Made by a program: the position numbers and the translations under genes | Notes under the pieces: model-generated | What the model was told of the DNA's origin: nothing | The model's database searches: none | What the model saw: the letters and a program-made list of their open reading frames with translations, nothing else | From: Euwallacea fornicatus | Lineage: Eukaryota > Arthropoda > Insecta > Coleoptera > Curculionidae | NCBI RefSeq assembly: GCF_040115645.1 | Contig: NC_089577.1 | Coordinates: 620,001 to 684,000, forward strand | Direction: 5' to 3' | DNA: 64,000 nucleotides | Shown here: positions 48,503 to 59,796 of the stretch, piece after piece | Numbering within the stretch: position 1 is the first letter of the stretch | Layout: the number at the start of each line of letters is the position of its first letter

Positions 48503-49263
48503 TGGTGGTTAGCTAGGAATATCAAGCGCCTTGAGGGCTTAGAAACATGTCGGCAGAAGGTTGTAGGAAGTCTCACAGACAAATGAGATTTCAATTATTA
48601 CTTCTGTCTTGTGATATTTGTCGAGAGAGAGAGAGACATTGAGTAGTGCTCGCAGAATACGTTTTCTTTCGGTCGAATGCACTACCTACCTATGATTTTT
48701 CAAAGATTTTTGTTAGATTTTACAGTTATAACTGTTACTAGGGATTGATTCATTTTCACACGTGTGTTTCTTCAATATATTTATTTTGCCATAAAAGAGC
48801 AACAACTGAATATAGTTTAATGCAGTTTTTTTTTACAGTTAAATCGCAGACAACAAACAGGGTTTGGGATGGAATTAGTACCTTTCTTTTCACGTACCAT
48901 AATGCGTCATCTTCCTTAATTTGTTTCCTTTCGTAGAAAATCCGGTAGTGCTTTTTTAATCTCACAAGAGTCAAATTTTCACGAAAAGATTTTCACTCAC
49001 AAATCTCTATTTTCCCAATTTATTCAAGGTAATCCAGAATCAACGTGCTTCTTACTCAGGATAAATAGAACTATGTAAATCGTTCAAAGTGGCTTAAGTA
49101 ATATGATTTTTCTTGTATATTTAGTTGCTTCGCTTTAAAATTCCGGTATATCGTGTGAAAAGATATGGGTAAAGCATTACATCTAATGAAAATAATACAG
49201 CAGAAAATTAATTACATAAAATGCTTTAATAATAATTAAAAAAGCCTCGATGCAATGCAATTA
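48503..49263. other. Convergent 3' ends of Su(z)12 and TUG
   Basis: 761 bp between facing stop codons. It includes a GA dinucleotide run (48623-48636) and AT-rich sequence. Minus-strand AATAAA-like words near 49018-49023 could serve TUG. No additional gene is supported. Confidence 0.5.
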
Positions 49264-51167
49264 CTAAAGTGGTTTAAACCATTTGGGATAATTGGCAGAG
49301 TTGCTAATCACTTTTCTTTCTGTAGTATCACTACTGGTGCTGGCATAGTTCACCGAATTGTCAACAGTACTGCTGGTGTCCATGTATACCTCTTCGTCGG
49401 TTTCTTCAATTTTCCTCGTGTTGTCGTACCTAAACAACTGAAAAATTATCTTCTAACATTTTAAAGAAAACTATTACCTTATTCTAGCGGCGGCTAAGCT
49501 GGCAATGCTGTTGCTAGTAAATTTATCCTGTAACTCCTTTTTGAGAAACCCATCTCTTTGCATAGTGGCAGCCCCAAAGTAAAGCAAAGCTCCAGGTACA
49601 CAGCCTATTTCAATTAGCTTGTTATCTTGGCACAGAATTGACTTTGGAGGTGTTGAATCTGAAATTAATTATTTTAATAAAAACGCATCTAAGCTCACTG
49701 ACTTACAAAGATAAAAATCTAAATTTTGATTTTCCAAGTAGCCTCTTATGAATTCCAAAACGTCCCTAACAGTCTCCATGGGTTTAAAGGTGCCTTGAAT
49801 CACTGTTCTATCAGGAAATTGTACCCTGATAATAGTTCTCTTGTACCTTAAAAGTTTTAGCTTAGTTTTATGTGGTTACAAGGGCGTTTTCCTTAGTACT
49901 TGTTTAGCGACCGCAGTTGCTTTTTTGATTCTTCCAATTCGCGCAGGTGCGACGTTTTAAGCATTCGGTTCTCAAGGTCGTGTCGCATGCGTTTAATGTC
50001 TCGCAGGATTTTTTTCGCATCGTCTATAGTGAGCTCAAAAAACTCATCTGGTAGATCTTCACTTGGGACGGAATGGGCCGATTCCAAAGAAAAAACCATG
50101 CCATTACGTTCTCCACACTGAAATACCCATGTGAATTTTATTAATTACTAGCTTTGAGTTAACTCACAAAAACAAATTCCTCCTCAATGCTCCACTTGTC
50201 GACAGGGTCAGTCTGTACCAGTTTTTTCTTGCCCTTTTCAGAATTTTCAGGAAAGTTCTCAGATGACTTGCGCTTCTCCCTTGCCAATTTTAAGAGATTC
50301 CCTCCAGGGTTTTTCATGTTATTCTGAGGTTGTATATTACTATCAATCATGCTATGCCCAACACCATAATCATGTTTCAAAGAGTCAGGCTCGGCACTTG
50401 TTTTGCCAGGTTGATTATCAGCCTGAGGGCTTTGTTCTGGTTCTATTGATTGGAACTTTCGGACAAAAGGTTTCTCTTCAGTGGGCTTGGAAGGCAAGAG
50501 GGTACTAACATTAGCTTGTTGCTTCAGCAGCTCAGGGTTTCTATTTAAAACCCTTATCATTGCCCTGCCCCCTAAATATCTAAATAAGTACTAAGTTCAG
50601 AAGGGCTTAAAGACGTACCAATAAGACCTAAACTTCTTAGAGTGCAAGCCTCTAGTTCCTGGCCATAAATTTCCCTTCTCGTATATATGACTACAGGGTT
50701 TTTGTCGGGAACAGCGTTTTCTGGACAAACCTTCTTAAGGATACATAAGAGGGTGGTGTTTGGACTGAAGGTGTCTGAAGTTTATTTAGTACAAGTTTTA
50801 CAAGAAATTTAGAAGGGTGTCCCTACCAGTAATCCTTGTGCCATTTTCGAGATTCACTGCCAAGGCTACGTCCCCTTCTTCTCGATTTTTCTTTGCAGCA
50901 ACAAGTTCCAAACAGGCATTATTTGGCAGCCCTGAAAACCTGAATGAATGAGTAGTATCAAGGACTTTAGAGTGGTGTTTGACATCATATTCAATCGGGT
51001 TGACACCTTGCTTCCTGCAAACCTCCTCGATTATCTGTAAGCGCAAGATAAAGGCCCCTGCGCTCCCAAAGTGAAGGGTTTACCTGTAGTATTGTGGTGT
51101 TGGGGGTGCACTTGACAGTTTGTCTGCGCCCATTTGGGGCCAATACTACTACGCTCGTGCCTGACAT
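49264..51167 (-). CDS. Aspscr1: TUG/ASPSCR1, UBX-domain tether protein
   Basis: Exons 51167-51084, 51034-50827, 50774-50619, 50571-50168, 50117-49900, 49846-49707, 49658-49478 and 49429-49264 give 518 residues. The N-terminus (VVVLAPNGRRQTVKCTPNTT) and the following NPIEYDVKHH and LPNNACLELV are the TUG ubiquitin-like domain, about 1-85. A second ubiquitin-like region ends LEACTLRSLGLIG. A disordered linker follows, then LPDEFFELTIDDAK with a charged helix, then a UBX domain at about 357-440 (RTIIRVQFPDRT, FYLYSTPPK). The tail ends NYPKWFKPL, like the mammalian KVPKWLKLP end. TUG proteins bind p97/VCP and, in vertebrates, retain GLUT4 vesicles. The exon 8 start uses TTTAG rather than an earlier TTCAG, which would break phase. 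Confidence 0.95.
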
Positions 51168-51482
51168 ACCTGTTTTTGCTTTTTTTTGGTAGGAAATAGT
51201 TAATTTCTTTTATTGCACGAAATTCAAGTCATTGGTCTATTGAACAGACATAACCTCAAAGTATGTCAATTTTTTTTTTTATGGGATCCTTATCAGAAGC
51301 AGGTGTAAAGAGACAGTATTATGCTCTGAATGTAATTGTAAGCAGTGACATCTAGTATTCACCAAGTAAACTACAGGTTCTCTTCAGTTTAGCGACATTT
51401 ATAAAAAAACATAACCTAAAAATCTGTGAAAATAAAATCTGAAAATTTAAACATTAATAATTTATTGCAAAAAGAAGTAAAA
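51168..51482. promoter_or_regulatory. Bidirectional promoter, TUG (-) and Tsr3 (+)
   Basis: 315 bp separates the two start codons. Both 5' UTRs and promoters must lie here, unless distant exons exist. No TATA box is seen on either strand, as is usual for housekeeping pairs. A T-rich tract lies at 51270-51280. Confidence 0.6.
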
Positions 51483-52330
51483 ATGGACAATGTTGATAAA
51501 CGGTTGCAAGAATTAACAGTAAATACTTCTTCAAGCAATGATGACTCCTCTTCTGGCAATTCAACTGAATCTTCTGACGAAGAAGGTACAGCACATACTC
51601 TACAAATCCCAAACTATCTCACTCTTCTTATTTGCAAACTATTCTAATGCTACGTTACTAAACCTATGTTTCTCTTCTCCAGACGTAAGCCCAATATTCC
51701 CAGTGGCCATGTGGGACTTTAACCAATGCGACCCTCGCAAATGTTCAGGTCGCAAACTGTTTCGTCTTAAACTAATAAAAACTTTAAAGCTGAAGCAAAA
51801 ATTCCCAGGGTTGGTCCTAACTCCCACCGCACAGAAATGTGTAAGCCCTGAAGATAAAGCAATAATATCTGCAAAAGGGATAGCTGTGGTTGATTGTTCT
51901 TGGGCTCAAATTGATGAAACGCCTCTTGCAGCTTTGAAACCGGCTCATGGGCGGCTGCTGCCTTTTCTTGTCGCCGCTAATCCCATAAATTATGGAAAAC
52001 CCCTGAAGTTGAGCTGTGTTGAAGCTTTAGCAGCCACTATGTATATAACAGGCTTCAAGAAGGAAGCGCAGTTTTATTTAAATAGGTTTTCATGGGGGCA
52101 CTCATTTTTAAGCCTGAATAAGGAGCTTCTTGAGATTTATTCAAAGTGTACAGACAGTCAAAGTGTGGTTTTAGAACAGGGGAAGTATATAGAGAGGGAA
52201 CAGGAGTTGCAAAGGAACAGACAAGGTACATGGTTAAAGTTGCCAATTGCTTTCACTTGGTTTTTTTTTTATTGCAGCATGCAGGGACTTCCCTCCATTT
52301 TCCTCTAGCTCAGATAGTGATGACAGTTGA
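51483..52330 (+). CDS. Tsr3: Tsr3, 18S rRNA aminocarboxypropyltransferase
   Basis: Exons 51483-51585, 51683-52225 and 52278-52330 give 232 residues. After an acidic Ser-rich leader of about 35 residues comes the RLI-like start (PVAMWDFNQCDPRKCSGRKL). The catalytic-fold segments follow: LTPTAQKCVSPEDK, GIAVVDCSWAQ, GRLLPFLVAANPINYG and a helix with LSCVEALAATMYITG. The last 15 residues are Ser/Asp. Tsr3 transfers the aminocarboxypropyl group from SAM to the hypermodified pseudouridine of 18S rRNA, late in 40S maturation in the cytoplasm. The leader and tail are shorter than in human and yeast, so the total length is below theirs while the core is complete. The ATG at 51483 is the first in frame. 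Confidence 0.95.
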
Positions 52331-52403
52331 TTTTATTTGTTGTACATATATTTTTTTATTAAATTAAAACTTTAAATTACAAGTATAAAAATGTGTTTTA
52401 TTC
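52331..52403. terminator. Overlapping 3' ends of Tsr3 and MED23
   Basis: Only 73 bp lie between the two facing stop codons. MED23 has AATAAA (minus strand, 52402-52397) one base after its stop. Tsr3 has ATTAAA words at 52358-52368. Normal cleavage distances put both poly(A) sites inside or just past this gap, so the mRNAs should overlap or nearly so. Confidence 0.7.
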
Positions 52404-55400
52404 TCATGAAGTCTGAGGGGCGTCTTCCAGGCGACTAGTCATAAACCGAAATCGCATCTGCAAAGTGCCACTGAGTTTCCTTATTAAACCCTCCACCTCA
52501 CTATTTGCAAAGTCACCAAACATATATTTGATGTGATAAAAAAAGTCACAAATTGTGTCTAAATATTTGAGCTGGGGCTGATGCGAATCAACTTGTACTA
52601 GCAGCTCATATAGGGTAGTTGTTAGGTTCTGAAGTACTAAATTTAATCTGCAAAAAATATTTGTTTATAATGCTCAGAATGAGTTCAAACACGTCTGAAC
52701 AGACCTTTGCAGAAATGGTCCGATCAAGTGGCAAACAAACAAAAATTGTTCTTCAGTGCGCACGACCTGAGGTAGCTGCTGACTCATCCACTCAGAAATA
52801 CTGGCAATTTGTCCAGGGCAGGCGTGATGGAAAGCAGAATGAGCCATGGCAATCATGCTGCTGTAGTCAGTGTTCAGAAATCCCAAATGCGTTTCCTAAA
52901 ATTCTTAAAATTGCTTCTTTAAATCAAAATTATTCGAATTTACAACCTTGAAATTAAACATCCTGAACAAGTGATAGTCCTGTGGCCAAGGATTTAAATC
53001 CATCATGGTGGCCAGCAACAAATCAAAGAGGGAGTCCCAATAGGCCTTAGGAAGAGCTGACAAAATTATACCAATGACATTGATCCATTCGTGGATGCTG
53101 TCCAATGGGATGATCATGTGACCTGTCAGGAGCTAAAAGTAACCAGAGACCAAAGAAAACAAAAAGAAAACCTCACCTTTTAATGTGACGTCAAGCAGGC
53201 CTTTGGTGATGTGGTCAGGTCCTACAGGCAGAAGCATTAATTCCACGCAGGTTATGTAAAGGATATAATTAACTGCATTGGGGAATTCTGTGAACCTCCA
53301 ATCTCTCTGAAAGTTGGACGTTGAACCGTTGACTACATTGACCATTCTCCTGCATGGTAAAACAGTTTAAACCCAGAAAATATCTCCATGAGAAACTCAC
53401 TTGACCATCCGCATAAAATACTCTAAATCGGGTACACCAGACCAAGTCTCTTCAGGATTTTCTGACGTTCCCATGTAGCATTGGAAGTCCTGAGACAAGT
53501 CCTCTCGATGATTGATTAATATTGCAATACTCAATCTGTAAAAACATTAAAAATTCCACTACTGAGAACTTAAAATCGACCCACATACTTCCTCTTCAAA
53601 ATGTACTGATCGCGCAACTGTCCTTCATAGAAATGGAGAGTGTCATAAAGAAATCCTACAGGCCTATTATGGAACTTATACAGACAACCCAGATGCTCCA
53701 GCAGAATCTCTAAACTTTTATACACCTGCGTGATTTCAATAAAGCGATGCACCACCACGTCGAAGACAGGAATGAACCGGAGACACACGTTCCCGAAATA
53801 CGGTTGATATCCGCTGGGTTGCTCTTCCATAGCGAATTTCTCCGGGTACTTGCGTAGAAACTCCATGTGTTTCTCATGCCAATTCGTTTGGTTCCAATGG
53901 TCCTTGGTGTTCTCCCTCACGAAGTCGGTCACTCTGTTGCGAAACTCTGTAGCCTTGAGTAGCACCAGCTGGATGATAAACGAGCAAACTTGAGCCTCGC
54001 TCCCTTCTAGGGTCCGCAAGGTGAGACACAACACCAAACGATCAATGGTCAGAATGTTATGCTTCCAAATCATATCGTTTATAGTGTCTACGCATCTATT
54101 CACGTGTTGCCCTCCTCCAGAAGTGGTGAACTCGGACACTAAATAGTCGCAAAACCTGCGCAAATGAGCCGACAGAGCTCGAGCCCCGATGCGCTCCAAT
54201 ATCCTGAAATTGCATTAATTTTGAGTGAAGATTTAAAAGACCATTAGAAACGCTAACTTATAGGCAATTGGAGTGATGTGATTTTTATCCAGAAGCATCT
54301 TCCATATTAAACAAAGAAATAAAGGAGGGGCCCCAGGCACACCAAAATGAGCCATCATGTCGTTTTCATTTGTCATGGAAGCCCACTTCCTGTTTTCCTC
54401 TTCTACTGCTTTCTTGAGTTGCTGTTTGTACTCCTGTGACTTTAAGGGCTGTTGGTTGTAGAATTCTTGCATGGGGGTAGGGAGGCATTGAAGAGTATGT
54501 TGGGACCAAGTGTGGGGGGTGTGTTGTGCGATGGTGTTTAGAACATCGACGCACCAGCCACCATCTGAGCGAGTGGCGACAGTAGCACGCGCCAGGGTTA
54601 AGACCAAAATTCGGTTGAGTTCCTCGGACTCAGTCGAGATTATAGTTTTTTGATCGGCGAGGAACCGCGACAACTCCGGCTGAACGTCACTGCTGCCTAG
54701 ACCTACAACAGAAGAATGTTGTTTATGCAGTTATAAAACAATTTTCCACAAATTTTAGATCTCACCTGCTATTAGCGTTAAGGCCGTAGTTTCCACGCAA
54801 AGAAATAAGTGAGTTTGATTGGCCTGCGGTCCTCCCGCTAATGAGTGTAGGTGACTTAAGACTTGAACTCTAAAAAAAAACCATAAGATTCAATAAAAAT
54901 TAACACTGCACTAACCTATAGTGAGGTTGTATGTGATGCATCCTATAGCTGAACATTTCCAATAATGTATACATAATCCCCCATGCGTGGCTTTTGAAGA
55001 CTTGAGGCAGCAATTGCACAATGAATCCTTTTATCCCCAATGCTTCAATTTCCGAATAAACCAAAAGTCGGCTATAAGTCTCGACCAAAGCAGGAGCCAG
55101 AGGCAGCCCTGATTTGCTGTTAGCCATTTTCACAATGTGAGCTACAATACTGTGGATTAGGCTCATCTTTGCATGCACTGTAAGCGAGTCTAAGAGGGCC
55201 ATGCTGATGGGGCACGAAGGTTGGGCTGCGCCCCCCGGACCTGGTTTGGGGGTGACTTTAATGGCGTCCAAAAAGGCTGCCATTGGTATGCTGCAATTGG
55301 AAAAAGTTATCTTCAAAAGAGTTTATGTGTAAAAAAAACGAACCTAAAGCACTCAGAGTTGTTGTTTGTGCTGTAGGCATTGCACAGCAAAGCTATCCTA

Positions 55401-57088
55401 TAGTCATTTCCCATCCCGAAAGATGTGCTGTTGGGGGGAAGTAGGTGCTGTAGAAATTCATGGTGAGATCTAAGCCTTGTGGGCAAAGGCCAGTTGATCT
55501 TGGTCTGCTCAAAATGAGCAGGCTAAAACCATCATTTCAATTAGGTACTGAAAAAACATCATTTAAAAAAAGTACTTTTTTAGTGAAAAAATGTATCCAA
55601 ATACATATCATCGCCATTTGCCTGGTGCACTGTGGTTGGCTAAAATCTGGCACAGGAAGTGGCAAATCTTGCTCTGGGAAGAGAAGATCACAAAGCTTGA
55701 TCACAGGCATAAACATCGCCAAGGGATGCCTCTGAATTGATCCAGAAATAAATTGAAGCAACATCCACATGAGGTGGTCCCTGCCTCGCCGCACGTCTTT
55801 GCCCTTTGTGTAATGTAAAAACTTTCCTCATCGCCTCTTAAAAACGCAGTATAACTTACCTGAAGTCGCGCATGCAGAGCAGTTACGACATGAGGAAATA
55901 TAGCAAAGTTAAAGAGAACAAAATAGATGAGTTGAGAAGACAACTGAGACCACATGCGATCAGTTTCAGGCCCGTCTACGTCGGATTTTTCAAGGGCCAT
56001 CACTATGAGTTCAACAAGCTGCTCTTCAATTGACTGACACCGATCTTTATACTGCTTGTTGAGCCCAAGCATATGACATACCTTAAAAAAAATAATGGTA
56101 ATTTTGTTATCACATAAAATGATGATAAAAGGGAGAATGCATCAGAATCCATTCATTTATTTATTCATTATTTTAATCAATCATTTAAATAATAATACTA
56201 ATAATATAATAATGTTTTCATCGTCATTAAAATAAGTTTTCTTACCATGTCTCTGCTATAAGGCTGTCCTAGCACATAGCGGAGCAATCCTGTCTGTTTC
56301 TCCAATAGTTCAGGATCATAAGGCAACCCCCTTTTAATCCCAAATGATAGAGTAATAGGATCCAATTTCCACTGACTCAATAAATAATCAGAACATCCAC
56401 TGTATTTGACAACAGGTCGCATGTGGGAGTGTCCAATAATTGAAACCATCTGGGCACAGGGCCTGAAACTCTCTATGTAATCTGAAAACAACCCAGCAAC
56501 ACTCCAATGAGGGAAGTGAGCAAAAGGTTTCTGCAGCTCACTCGCCACTAAATAACCTGGCAAGAGACATGCATCTCTATCCAAAATATTCTTCACTAAT
56601 TCTAAATAAGCCTGATTCTGCAATTTAGTTCCTGTGGTCAATTTCTGAGGCAGCTCCTTAGCTCTTTCATAGCATCCCTTTAGAATATCCCTGACTCCCT
56701 TATAATCCACCAGCTCAAGTACATTTCTCAAGAGTTTAAAACAGCAGATCCAAAAATGGGCATTTTGGTAGTGGAGCTGATTAGTGGTAATAATAAATTC
56801 ACAGACTCTTCTGGCAGGCAGTGTGCCCTTGCGCATACAATACTCGAGCAGGTCCAAGAGCAATACCATTTGAGAATGTGAGCTTTGAGAGGCCACATTT
56901 AAGTATTGGCGCAGTGTGTTGTCCAGATATTCAGAATTGAGGGGCTCAAAAAAACTGGAGAGTTCCTGCTGCCATAGTGTCACTTTTTGGGCTTCATCCT
57001 CAGGTCTTTGTACCAGGAAAGAACTGAAAGCAAGTTCAATTCCTTCGACTTTTGTGATGTTGTTGAGGATGGTAAGAATTTCTGTCAT
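52404..57088 (-). CDS. MED23: Mediator complex subunit 23
   Basis: Thirteen exons: 57088-56246, 56081-55860, 55803-55576, 55507-55344, 55290-54916, 54869-54766, 54702-54258, 54203-53589, 53535-53401, 53349-53177, 53122-52947, 52895-52705, 52647-52404. They give 1304 residues against about 1370 in human. Family segments occur in order: RPVVKYSGCSDYLLSQWKLDP, RRGRDHLMWMLLQFISGSIQ, LLDSLTVHAKMSLIHSI, ALVETYSRLLVYSEIEALGI, SHAWGIMYTLLEMFSYRMHH, SNENDMMAHFG-like (TNENDMMAHFG), LERIGARALSAH, YFGNVCLRFIPVFDVVVHRF and LIGPFLQR. MED23 is an all-helical tail-module subunit linking activators to RNA polymerase II. Length conservation fixes the exon 3 start at 55803. Exon 4 has a tandem acceptor (GAGCAG), so 55504 is an equally valid start. 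Confidence 0.96.
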
Positions 57089-57853
57089 GTTGATTTAAGT
57101 TAATGGGACATAATTAGTTATTAGTTCTGGTTTGAGGAAGGTAAATAAATAAGGAAGCCCTGCGGATTTCGAACCTAACTTTTGGTTCGACAAAATTATG
57201 TATTGTTGTTGTCAATGTCTATAAATTTGGCAACAGTGCTTTAATTAATTTTTAATTTAATATTGAGAATAATTAAGGATTCTTTAATTTCGTGATTATG
57301 AATTGATGAATGTTGGGAAGAAATTACATAAAGTTTTTTTTTATTTGTAAGTATTATCAATTTTAGTGGTGAAATGAGGAATTCTTAATGATTTTTAATT
57401 TGTTTGCAGCGTTGTCGAACTGTACAAATAATTTGATATAATAAGTGGAAATTTTCAACTCTAGAATCGTCACGAAAGTAGCCACGACGATGGAGAAAGA
57501 GGTAACAAATGTTTTTGAAGTTGAAAAACAAGAAAAGAAGGTGATCGATGCGTGTAATTATTTTCCATTTTCGTTTCAACCGTCAATTGTCAATAATAGC
57601 AATATGGTGGATTGTTGTTATTCAGTGTTAAGACTCATAATCTAGAGTTCTTTTTGTAATAATAATAAATACTCGCAAAATTAGAGAAAAACCCTCAATA
57701 AAGATAAATTGCATATTCCCACAATATTTAAAGCCAGTTCGTCCTTTTTTTTCTCTACGCTACCCTGAGAGAGCTAACGCCCCCAACCACCCTTCTAAAA
57801 TCCCTTTGTTGGGCTCCATTCTTTGGCAGCCAACTCCCTTGGAAAAGTATGCA
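57089..57853. promoter_or_regulatory. Divergent promoter region, MED23 (-) and Lamtor4 (+)
   Basis: 765 bp between opposite start codons. It is AT-rich with no clear TATA placement. A plus-strand frame at 57490-57645 has an ATG but matches nothing and is probably chance. Confidence 0.5.
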
Positions 57854-58232
57854 ATGGATCGAAACATTATCCCTGGACAAGTAGGTTATCTTACTCTTAA
57901 CTCTGAGGGCGCAGTTTTGGCAAGTGGTGGTGAATTGGATAATGATGAAAAATCAGCTGGAGTTATACATGGTTTGATTGGTCTTGCAAACAACAGGTAC
58001 CCCACAATCAACCCTCTTTATATGGTTATTTTGATTACAACCATTTCAGATTAGACCCACACGCATTCAGTCAGGGCTTCAAAAGACTTACTATTTCTTA
58101 TCCTGATCATGCTTATGTGGTATGTCTAAGCAATCGAAAGGTTTGTTATTTGAGTTTAAGATTTTGGTGCATTTTTCAAAATTGTGTTTGCAGATCTATA
58201 TTGTCAAGCGTGTGTTTGAGGTAGCAGAGTAA
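57854..58232 (+). CDS. Lamtor4: Ragulator complex subunit LAMTOR4
   Basis: Exons 57854-57996, 58050-58140 and 58194-58232 give 90 residues, close to the usual length of about 99. The start MDRNIIPGQVGYLTLNSEG, then GELDNDEKSAGVI, FKRLTISYPDHAYVVCLSNR and IYIVKR match the roadblock-fold LAMTOR4. In the pentameric Ragulator on lysosomes it helps anchor Rag GTPases and mTORC1 in amino-acid sensing. The frame is open upstream to 57806, but the internal ATG matches the family start. Introns are 53 and 53 nt. Confidence 0.93.
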
Positions 58233-58803
58233 AGTGCAAGATGCTGTTTATAATATATTTGACTAGCCAAAGATCGCTCCAAGCGATTATTGCTATAGGG
58301 GCAATGATGTTTTGCCTTTGTAAAATTTACGTTATTCTAGCCGTGCAGGTGAATAAAATGGACAGTAGTGATGAGTTTGATTGGAATAATCTTTGAATTA
58401 AGAAATTGTTAACATAAGTATGAAATAGGAACTGTTAATTAGATTTGATGGAAAAAACGTTATTTTTTAGTTACTTTGTGTTTTTTTTCCCAGGTCTAAG
58501 TACTTTTACCTTATTTTTGCTCAATAAATTTAATTCGATTTTATTAAACGTTTCCTTAATTTACTGTTAATCATTCCACCTGTGGCAACGTTGGCAGCAC
58601 ACTGTTGCACCATCTGGAGATTGTTCTATGATCTTCTTATTCTAGTTTCACGTATCAAACAAGGACAGTTATAGTTCCATTCTTATTTTTCAATAGTTTA
58701 ACACGTGACGTCGTTTTCCTCGTTTCGTGTTTTTTGTTTTTAATAATCAGCTGTACTTTCACAACAAAACAAATCTAATTCGAATGCCTTGCAGACTTCG
58801 AAA
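58233..58803. other. Lamtor4 3' UTR and MOSPD1 upstream region
   Basis: AATAAA at 58352-58357 is the likely Lamtor4 poly(A) signal. The remainder, about 440 bp, should include the MOSPD1 promoter. No other gene is seen. Confidence 0.6.
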
Positions 58804-59636
58804 ATGAACCTAAATGTCCGACAAATTCCCGTGTTCGCCTTTCCCACAAGTTTAAAATTCTACCTGGGTACTAAGAGCAGCCACACACAAGTATTGACTC
58901 TCTATAGCCCTTACGATTTTCCCATTAAGTACAAAGGTAAGCTGAAGCAAAGACAGCTAAAGCTTTTCTTCTAACAGCTGTAGTCATTTTCTAACGTTTA
59001 CATAGTCCATTGTCACTCTTCTGCATGGGACAAGTATGTGGTGCCTACACCTGAAGGCACCATCCCTGGTCAGAGCACTATCGATCTGGTGATAACTCAT
59101 AAACATGTGGTTCCAGTAAATTGCAACATTTCTGATAAGCTTAAGATTGTGATCCAAGACCCTGAAACTGACCAAGTAATGATGAAAAAACTCAATAAAC
59201 TGTATACTTGAGGTTATGATTTGTCTTAGATTATTGGCAGAAAGACCATAGAAGCCATACTTTTGCCTGGTGAGAGAGACTCCAGTAGAGCTCCCACCGA
59301 AGATGATTTTTCTGAGGTGCAAAGCCATGAAGGTTCAGTACAAGGTACTGCTAGCATCATCAGGTATGTATCTTTCTTGTTATATTTGCCCTAATGAAAG
59401 TTTCATGTATTTGAAGATCAGCGCCATATTTCGCCCACTCTGCATCTCGTTCAGCGGGTAATAATTTAGTGTTTGGAGGAATTGTAGCAGTCTGCGCGGT
59501 ACTATTGTTTCTCCCTACTGAAGTGGACGTGACCAAGCCATCAAATCTCCCAAGCTATCTGCATGTCTCTCACAAGGTGCAGATCTTCGCCGCCATGGTT
59601 TTAGGAGCTTTTTTGTGTGTATTGGTTCGGTCTTAA
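58804..59636 (+). CDS. MOSPD1: MOSPD1-like MSP-domain membrane protein
   Basis: Exons 58804-58936, 59006-59175, 59230-59363 and 59417-59636 give 218 residues (human about 213). An MSP domain covers about residues 8-115: PVFAFPTSLKFYLG, HTQVLTLYSPYDFPIKYKV, YVVPTPEGTIPG and DLVITHKHV. A Ser/Glu-rich linker follows, then two hydrophobic segments at about 158-175 (VFGGIVAVCAVLLFLPT) and 197-214 (VQIFAAMVLGAFLCVLV), ending VRS. MSP proteins of the VAP/MOSPD group sit in the ER membrane and hold FFAT-motif partners at contact sites. The exon 4 start uses TTGAAG at 59416; the later TTCAG would read straight into a stop. AATAAA lies at 59791. Confidence 0.93.
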
Positions 59637-59790
59637 GAGGGCTCAATGAATACTCATTATAGCTAATTTTATTTATTTTATTTTTATAAACAATTGGGTC
59701 TTTTATCCTAATAGGTAGGTACTTAAGGGACGCATCAGTGAGTGGAGAGTTACCTACGTTATTTACAGTTATTTTTGTATATAACGAAAC

Positions 59791-59796
59791 AATAAA
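59791..59796 (+). terminator. Poly(A) signal of MOSPD1
   Basis: AATAAA 155 nt after the MOSPD1 stop codon. Confidence 0.65.

Noticed and set aside
55822..55859. 38-nt intron in MED23
   Set aside because: An acceptor 18 nt further on gives a 56-nt intron and restores exact length agreement with the conserved family sequence before GRDHLMW.
57490..57645. Small plus-strand frame upstream of Lamtor4
   Set aside because: Begins with ATG but is low complexity, matches no family and does not join in phase to the Lamtor4 exons.
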